Source: Antitrichia curtipendula (lineage: Eukaryota > Streptophyta > Bryopsida > Hypnales > Leucodontaceae). Taken from it: a DNA stretch of 64,000 nt. This document shows, piece by piece, positions 61,501 to 64,000 of the stretch. The position numbers and the translations under genes are program-made. The notes below the pieces were generated by a model. It ran no database searches. It was not told where the DNA came from and saw only the letters and a program-made list of their open reading frames with translations. The DNA lies in contig OX579636.1 of the NCBI GenBank assembly GCA_951230915.1, forward strand, positions 30,253,567 to 30,317,566, given 5' to 3'. Each line of letters begins with the position of its first letter. Position 1 is the first letter of the stretch.

Positions 61501-64000
61501 AGCTTGTAGAAATGGGGTTCAATGCATGCATTGGTAGGTGCTCAAACAAATTTTCCCAGGTTGCATGTGTGGGCTTGGTGTGCTCGTTTTCAATTTTTCA
61601 ATCCTAAAGCAATGAGCTTGGCCAATGGATCTAAGAGACCGTGGCTTGGTCCTGGAGATATCCCTTGATGTGATGATGTGGACTAAATGTAGGGCCAAAA
61701 GGAGGAATCCAAAACACCCCCTCCAACAACGCATAGTCGTCCATCGACTCCGGTGGATCCATCTCCAGCTAGAGTTGTTGTTGAAAAGAAGGACCCCACG
61801 GATTCCAAGCACTCACCAACCACCAAACCAACACCACCAAGCGATAAGCGCGATGAGTATGTCCCCCATGGGTCGACACCAAGTGCATTGAGCATGGGAG
61901 GGGTTGGAAAAGCATTGGGATCCATTTTCACGGTAAGTACGCTTTTACAAGCTTGTAGAAATGGGGTTCATTGCATGCATTGGTAGGCGCTCCAACAAAC
62001 ATTCCTAGGTTGCATGTGTGGGCTTGGTGTGCTCATTTTTTGTTTTCCAACCCTAAAGCAATGAGCTTGGCCAATGGATCTAAAAAGCCATGGCTTGGTC
62101 TTGGAGATATCCCTTGATGTGATGATGTGGACTAAATGTAGGGCCAAAAGGAGGAACCCAAAACACCCCCTCCAACAACGCAGAGTCGTCCATCGACTCC
62201 GGTGGATCCATCTCCAGCTAGAGTTGCTGTTGAAAAGAAGGACCCCACGGATTCCAAGCACTCACCAACCACCAAACCAACACCACCAAGCGATAAGCGC
62301 GATGAGTATGTCCCCCACGGGTCGACACCAAGTGCATTGAGCACGGCAGGGGTTGGAGAAGCATTGGGATCCATTTTCACGGTAAGTACACTTTTACAAG
62401 CTTGTAGAAATGGGGTTCATTGCATGCATTGGTAGGTGCTCCAACAAATTTTCCCAGGTTGCATGTGTGGGCTTGGTGTGCTCGTTTTCTATTTCTCAAT
62501 CCGAAAGCAATGAGTTTGGCCAATGGATCTAAGAGACCATGGCTTGGTCTTGGAGATATCCCTTGATGTGATGATGTGGACATAATGTAGGGCCAAAAGG
62601 AGGAATCCAAAACACCCCCTCCAACAACGCATAGTCGTCCATCGACTCCGGTGGATCCATCTCCAGCTAGAGTTGTTGTTGAAAAGAAGGACGCGTCGGA
62701 TGCCAAGCACTCACCACCCGCCAAACCAACACCACCAAGCGATAAGCGCAATGAGTATGTCTCCCAGGGGTCTTTACCAAGTGCAGTGAACCCGAGAGGG
62801 GTTGGAGAAGCATTGGGATCCATTTTCACGGTAAGTACACTTTTACAAGCTTGTAGAAATGGGGTTCAATGCATGCATTGGTAGGTGCTCAAACAAATTT
62901 TCCCAGGTTGCATGTGTGGGCTTGGTGTGCTCGTTTTCAATTTTTCAATCCTAAAGCAATGAGCTTGGCCAATGGATCTAAGAGACCGTGGCTTGGTCCT
63001 GGAGATATCCCTTGATGTGATGATGTGGACTAAATGTAGGGCCAAAAGGAGGAATCCAAAACACCCCCTCCAACAACGCATAGTCGTCCATCGACTCCGG
63101 TGGATCCATCTCCAGCTAGAGTTGTTGTTGAAAAGAAGGACCCCACGGATTCCAAGCACTCACCAACCACCAAACCAACACCACCAAGCGATAAGCGCGA
63201 TGAGTATGTCCCCCATGGGTCGACACCAAGTGCATTGAGCATGGGAGGGGTTGGAAAAGCATTGGGATCCATTTTCACGGTAAGTACGCTTTTACAAGCT
63301 TGTAGAAATGGGGTTCATTGCATGCATTGGTAGGCGCTCCAACAAACATTCCTAGGTTGCATGTGTGGGCTTGGTGTGCTCATTTTTTGTTTTCCAACCC
63401 TAAAGCAATGAGCTTGGCCAATGGATCTAAAAAGCCATGGCTTGGTCTTGGAGATATCCCTTGATGTGATGATGTGGACTAAATGTAGGGCCAAAAGGAG
63501 GAACCCAAAACACCCCCTCCAACAACGCAGAGTCGTCCATCGACTCCGGTGGATCCATCTCCAGCTAGAGTTGCTGTTGAAAAGAAGGACCCCACGGATT
63601 CCAAGCACTCACCAACCACCAAACCAACACCACCAAGCGATAAGCGCGATGAGTATGTCCCCCACGGGTCGACACCAAGTGCATTGAGCACGGAAGGGGT
63701 TGGAGAAGCATTGGGATCCATTTTCACGGTAAGTACACTTTTACAAGCTTGTAGAAATGGGGTTCATTGCATGCATTGGTAGGTGCTCCAACAAATTTTC
63801 CCAGGTTGCATGTGTGGGCTTGGTGTGCTCGTTTTCTATTTCTCAATCCGAAAGCAATGAGTTTGGCCAATGGATCTAAGAGACCATGGCTTGGTCTTGG
63901 AGATATCCCTTGATGTGATGATGTGGACATAATGTAGGGCCAAAAGGAGGAATCCAAAACACCCCCTCCAACAACGCATAGTCGTCCATCGACTCCGGTG
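27134..64000 (+). CDS. Giant multi-jacalin-domain lectin gene, exon span (3' end outside the window)
   Basis: All exons listed below share one strand and phase 0 at both ends and can be joined without a stop. The order is: anchor exon; five diverged jacalin domains (J1-J5); four linkers; then four near-identical blocks of four jacalin domains (J6-J9, J10-J13, J14-J17, J18-J21), followed by 9, 4, 6 and at least 8 linkers. Within the window this gives 58 complete exons and about 6,270 codons. Jacalin domains are beta-prism folds that bind mannose or related sugars. No proteolytic-processing pattern of galactose-type jacalins is seen, so the mannose type is expected. It could be several genes or isoforms. 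Reading past some donors soon meets a stop, which would give shorter proteins. Confidence 0.7.
28717..28941 (+). CDS. Lectin exon 2: N-terminal half of jacalin domain J1
   Basis: This 75-codon exon carries the first jacalin half: CGPWGGAGGTPFNDG, then GDIVEIQVTHN and LETSYNRG, ending at ISK before the donor AAG|GTAATG. GPWGG.GG forms the glycine loop of the mannose-type carbohydrate site. The acceptor CTCAG|AAG is in phase 0, joining in frame to exon 1. If exon 1 is not used, ATG 28708 or ATG 28720 in the same frame could start the protein. The domain is completed by the next exon, 3 kb downstream. Confidence 0.8.
29707..29788. repeat. 41-bp tandem duplication in the large intron
   Basis: Two units start at 29707 and 29748 and share TTTACTGACCCTGTAATGGA with only a few differences. 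Confidence 0.85.
30174..30988. repeat. Diverged tandem duplication, about 454 + 361 bp, in the large intron
   Basis: Both units start AATTCAGCATAAAAAA, continue with a GGTTAGT.TTTAGA block and TTTTTCTATTTAGACTAAAA, and end with AAGA.TTTTTTTGGAT. The second unit has internal deletions. No protein is encoded. Confidence 0.7.
31517..31570. repeat. (TA)27 microsatellite
   Basis: An uninterrupted TA run of 54 bp in the large intron, about 330 bp upstream of exon 3. Confidence 0.95.
31904..32398 (+). CDS. Lectin exon 3: C-half of J1, linker, N-half of J2
   Basis: 165 codons between TTTGTACAG| and AAG|GTACGT, phase 0 at both ends. It starts IVLQYPNEYIVQVIGTT, the usual entry to the second jacalin half, and runs through VITNKQSYGPYG to GRAGTLLDQLG. 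The GTLLD here keeps the GxxxD sugar-binding motif, so J1 has both halves of a canonical site. A Thr/Glu-rich spacer (TTTTTT..KEEEEPL) follows. The N-half of J2 (GPWGGEDGAAFHDG) completes the exon. This C-half plus N-half arrangement recurs in all later jacalin exons except E7, A and E. Confidence 0.92.
32640..32880. repeat. Irregular AATACTAGTACACA-type minisatellite in the intron after exon 3
   Basis: Many short degenerate copies of AATACTAGTA and ATACACAA occur in this stretch. Copies vary in length, so no single period fits. Confidence 0.6.
34209..34652 (+). CDS. Lectin exon 4: C-half of J2, N-half of J3
   Basis: 148 codons, acceptor TGTATAG|ATT, donor AAG|GTAATG, phase 0. It has the beta-prism text FRRPEEYLIEVKGTTG, LTFITNQRHFGPFG and FGKCSAHLDQIG. 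The sugar-loop motif reads SAHLD, with the glycine of GxxxD replaced, so sugar binding by J2 is doubtful. The following GPWGGDHGSQFCSG opens J3. The exon is more diverged than those of the repeated blocks. Confidence 0.92.
34917..35447 (+). CDS. Lectin exon 5: C-half of J3, spacer, N-half of J4
   Basis: 177 codons, acceptor GTAACAG|GTG, donor ACG|GTAACT, phase 0. The C-half of J3 (LNFPDEFLIQLKGT, then YGRFDSILHQIG) has lost the acidic residue of GxxxD (DSILH), so its site is probably inactive. A spacer of about 45 residues precedes GPWGGQGGASFYDGRGDIF, the intact glycine loop of J4. The intron before it is only 264 bp and the one after it 111 bp. Confidence 0.92.
35559..36041 (+). CDS. Lectin exon 6: C-half of J4, N-half of J5
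   Basis: 161 codons, acceptor TTTTGTAG|GTC, donor AAG|GTGTGC, phase 0. It begins VKLDFPNEYLVQVQGTM. The GxxxD position reads SPTSLN with an extra residue, so J4 probably lacks a normal sugar site. J5 opens with GPWGGLSGKEFYDGRGDIV and ends YEQGGTNFQ...HVK. It uses the same junction as its neighbours, which argues for descent by duplication of a C-half plus N-half exon. Confidence 0.92.
36566..37078 (+). CDS. Lectin exon 7: C-half of J5 and a long tail that starts the linker region
   Basis: 171 codons, acceptor TTTTGCAG|ATC, donor ACG|GTATAC, phase 0. The jacalin C-half ends FGHSSRILHQIGVITTIS, where GxxxD is lost (SRILH). The rest is low-complexity: a Cys/Tyr-rich piece (CNQCTMPYLYYCGC) and then a polar Lys/Ser/Asn/Pro-rich tail ending KKTIT. 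The start of the next intron resembles those after the linker exons (AGCTTAAG, TTGCATGCA), which ties this tail to the origin of the linkers. Confidence 0.88.
37278..38861 (+). CDS. Linker array 1: four proline/lysine-rich linker exons
   Basis: Exons at 37278-37517, 37727-37966, 38176-38415 (80 codons each) and 38625-38861 (79 codons), spaced 449 bp. Each lies between TGTAG|GGC and ACG|GTAAGT, ACG|GTATGT or ACG|GTACAT, phase 0 at both ends. The peptide runs GQKEEPKTPPPTTQSRPST, then HSPTTKPTPPSDKRDEY, and ends GEALGSIFT. It is rich in Pro, Lys, Ser, Thr and Asp and predicted to be disordered, with several Ser/Thr-Pro sites. The last exon has its own ending (NPGWGGRASNIFT) and always precedes a jacalin block. 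No known domain is recognised. Acceptors lack a good pyrimidine tract, so optional skipping is possible. Confidence 0.72.
39108..39398 (+). CDS. Block 1 exon A: spacer and N-half of J6
   Basis: 97 codons, acceptor TTTGTAG|GGA, donor AAG|GTTAGT, phase 0. A Ser/Gly-rich lead (FITEGGSSSNVFGGGN) precedes EGPWGSKEETTFYDGNGDIL. The glycine loop is degenerate (GPWGS instead of GPWGG.GG), so J6 probably does not bind sugar in the usual way. It is the only block exon with just an N-half, and it re-enters the jacalin fold after a linker array. Confidence 0.9.
39690..40133 (+). CDS. Block 1 exon B: C-half of J6, N-half of J7
   Basis: 148 codons, acceptor TGTGTAG|ATC, donor AAG|GTAAGA, phase 0. It starts ISLQYPDEYLVQIKGTT. 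The C-terminal loop reads TSCVH rather than GxxxD, so both sugar loops of J6 are degenerate. The N-half of J7 follows with EAWGGQGGESFYEGSGDVI, whose glycine loop is intact except for Gly-Pro at its start. Confidence 0.92.
40316..40840 (+). CDS. Block 1 exon C: C-half of J7, N-half of J8
   Basis: 175 codons, acceptor TTTGGTAG|ATC, donor ACG|GTTTGT, phase 0. ISLKYPEEYLVQVKGSS opens the C-half and GKAGHFVDQLG keeps GxxxD (GHFVD). J8 starts GSWGGPGGKPFSDGRGEIV. The exon runs about 27 residues past the usual end (after ETKQ) through a unique tail (KPLDFHDAVLMVAREVQ). An earlier donor at CAG|GTCCAA would remove the tail and is a possible alternative. Confidence 0.9.
40922..41362 (+). CDS. Block 1 exon D: C-half of J8, N-half of J9
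   Basis: 147 codons, acceptor TGTGCAG|ATT, donor AAG|GTACTA, phase 0; the preceding intron is only 81 bp. GRSGSFLDSIG keeps GxxxD (GSFLD). LGPWGGQGGREFYGGQGDIV opens J9 with an intact glycine loop. Among the block exons it has the most canonical splice acceptor. Confidence 0.92.
41631..42038 (+). CDS. Block 1 exon E: C-half of J9 and linker-like tail
   Basis: 136 codons, acceptor GATCCAG|ATG, donor ACG|GTACGT, phase 0. MTLDFPNEYLTQVKGTT and YGRAGNSLDQFG keep GxxxD (GNSLD). The tail after VITTIDWE is a Pro/Lys/Thr-rich spacer (TTKPSKDDPNKPQPQPTV) ending EYST. The next intron starts like those of the linker exons (ACAAGCTTG, TTGCATGCATTG). Retaining that intron adds about 37 residues and then stops. 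This copy differs from the other three blocks by Met instead of Thr in LLMHRV. Confidence 0.92.
42260..46085 (+). CDS. Linker array 2: nine linker exons
   Basis: Exons at 42260-42499, 42709-42948, 43158-43394, 43604-43843, 44053-44292, 44502-44741, 44951-45190, 45400-45639 and 45849-46085. All are open and phase 0. The third lacks one AAG codon (VAVEKDPT instead of VAVEKKDPT). The first is the version that follows every block (VDPTPARVVVGKKDSTDSKH). The fourth and fifth are nearly identical to each other and share a SIARVVDGKKDP segment. The ninth is the array-end type. This is the longest complete array. Confidence 0.72.
46332..46622 (+). CDS. Block 2 exon A (N-half of J10)
   Basis: Encodes the same peptide as 39108-39398, offset 7,224 bp, with the same splice sites. 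The intron before it differs by a few bases from block 1 (GGACTAG for GGACCAG near 46195). Confidence 0.9.
46914..47357 (+). CDS. Block 2 exon B (J10 C-half, J11 N-half)
   Basis: Encodes the same peptide as 39690-40133, including the degenerate TSCVH loop. Confidence 0.92.
47540..48064 (+). CDS. Block 2 exon C (J11 C-half, J12 N-half)
   Basis: Same peptide as 40316-40840, GxxxD intact (GHFVD). Confidence 0.92.
48146..48586 (+). CDS. Block 2 exon D (J12 C-half, J13 N-half)
   Basis: Same peptide as 40922-41362, GxxxD intact (GSFLD). Confidence 0.92.
48855..49262 (+). CDS. Block 2 exon E (J13 C-half and tail)
   Basis: Same as 41631-42038 except Thr for Met in LLTHRV (ACG for ATG at 49126-49128). 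This Thr version is shared with blocks 3 and 4. Confidence 0.92.
49484..51067 (+). CDS. Linker array 3: four linker exons
   Basis: Exons at 49484-49723, 49933-50172, 50382-50621 and 50831-51067. The first two match the first two of array 2. The last two match the last two of array 2 almost exactly. The array therefore looks like array 2 with its middle five monomers deleted, or array 2 is an expansion of it. Confidence 0.72.
51314..51604 (+). CDS. Block 3 exon A (N-half of J14)
   Basis: Same peptide as 39108-39398, offset 12,206 bp. Confidence 0.9.
51896..52339 (+). CDS. Block 3 exon B (J14 C-half, J15 N-half)
   Basis: Same peptide as 39690-40133. Confidence 0.92.
52522..53046 (+). CDS. Block 3 exon C (J15 C-half, J16 N-half)
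   Basis: Same peptide as 40316-40840. Confidence 0.92.
53128..53568 (+). CDS. Block 3 exon D (J16 C-half, J17 N-half)
   Basis: Same peptide as 40922-41362. Confidence 0.92.
53837..54244 (+). CDS. Block 3 exon E (J17 C-half and tail)
   Basis: Same peptide as 48855-49262 (Thr version). Confidence 0.92.
54466..56947 (+). CDS. Linker array 4: six linker exons
   Basis: Exons at 54466-54705, 54915-55154, 55364-55603, 55813-56052, 56262-56501 and 56711-56947. The third is a hybrid. Its first part is the array-end type (KKDASDAKHSPPAK, NEYVSQGS) and its end is the internal type (GVGEALGSIFT), restoring 80 codons. The last is the array-end type in a slightly changed form (SLSSAVNPGWGGGATNFFT). All are open and phase 0. 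Confidence 0.72.
57194..57484 (+). CDS. Block 4 exon A (N-half of J18)
   Basis: Same peptide as 39108-39398, offset 18,086 bp. The preceding intron has a few private changes (TGCATGTGAGGATGAGGAC near 57026). Confidence 0.9.
57776..58219 (+). CDS. Block 4 exon B (J18 C-half, J19 N-half)
   Basis: Same peptide as 39690-40133. Confidence 0.92.
58402..58926 (+). CDS. Block 4 exon C (J19 C-half, J20 N-half)
   Basis: Same peptide as 40316-40840. Confidence 0.92.
59008..59448 (+). CDS. Block 4 exon D (J20 C-half, J21 N-half)
   Basis: Same peptide as 40922-41362. Confidence 0.92.
59717..60124 (+). CDS. Block 4 exon E (J21 C-half and tail)
   Basis: Same peptide as 48855-49262 (Thr version). Confidence 0.92.
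60346..64000 (+). CDS. Linker array 5: at least eight linker exons, cut by the window edge
   Basis: Complete exons at 60346-60585, 60795-61034, 61244-61483, 61693-61932, 62142-62381, 62591-62830, 63040-63279 and 63489-63728. A ninth begins at 63938 and runs off the window. The first five match array 4, 5,880 bp upstream. Exons 6-8 repeat exons 3-5 with a 1,347-bp shift (hybrid, SMGGVGKA type, then S.T..GVGEA type). No stop codon is reached, so the gene continues to the right. Confidence 0.72.

Larger units (their letters stand above)
37278..64000 (+). repeat. 449-bp tandem repeat family (linker exon + 209-bp intron) in five arrays
   Basis: Monomer: a 240-bp exon (or 237 bp in one internal and four array-end copies) plus a 209-bp intron. 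Thirty-one full copies and one partial are present, in arrays of 4, 9, 4, 6 and at least 8. The only length changes seen are in-frame 3-bp losses (one in the copy at 43158, one in the array-end type). Introns between monomers keep their length. Copies differ by scattered substitutions and by recombination-like hybrids. Confidence 0.92.

Noticed and set aside
37278..64000. CRISPR-like or prokaryotic repeat array
   Set aside because: The period is 449 bp, units contain splice sites and coding sequence, and there are no short repeats with unique spacers. The rest of the window is plant-like.

Overview
The window looks like nuclear DNA of a land plant. It is AT-rich and intron-rich, carries a decayed Ty3/gypsy chromovirus and several TIR foldback elements (Tourist/PIF-Harbinger-like and CACTA-like), and holds a large intron-containing gene for a jacalin-related lectin. 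The species cannot be named from the sequence. Nothing suggests a bacterial or organellar origin. All gene calls below rest on reading frames, splice signals and recognisable family motifs; no alignment was run.

Layout. 1-8.2 kb: a broken chromovirus (LTRs at 809-1142 and 7626-7971) with remnants of gag, protease, RT/RNase H, integrase and chromodomain. It is interrupted by a small CACTA-type MITE, a second insertion and a palindromic scramble next to the RT YLDD motif. 8.3-11.0 kb: AT-rich, no gene seen. 11.0-14.6 kb: a different, more GC-rich element with one long gag-like or orphan reading frame (one frameshift) and a retroelement-like 3' end. 14.6-25 kb: AT-rich intergenic DNA holding three TIR/foldback elements and two further hairpins. 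25.8-27.1 kb: probable promoter and 5' leader of the lectin gene.

From about 27.1 kb to the right edge, every convincing coding exon is on the + strand and belongs to one reading system. It starts with a short candidate membrane-anchor exon (27134-27340) and six exons giving five diverged jacalin domains (28717-37078). Four proline/lysine-rich linker exons on a 449-bp period follow. Then a five-exon block encoding four jacalin domains is repeated four times (39108-42038, 46332-49262, 51314-54244, 57194-60124), essentially identical in exons and introns. Arrays of 9, 4, 6 and at least 8 linker exons follow the four blocks. Every exon is a multiple of three and both its ends are phase 0, so any exon, linker or whole block can be gained or lost without breaking the frame. 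Each internal jacalin exon holds the C-terminal half of one domain plus the N-terminal half of the next, so linkers always fall between domains.

If all exons are spliced together, the window encodes 58 complete coding exons plus one cut by the window edge, 21 jacalin domains and 31 complete linkers: about 6,270 residues with no stop codon and no 3' end reached. This nested, recently amplified repeat (449-bp monomer, 1,347-bp trimer, 5.0-7.2-kb superunit) inside a coding gene is the most unusual thing in the window. The main alternatives are several tandem genes or isoforms rather than one giant transcript, or an assembly error in copy number.
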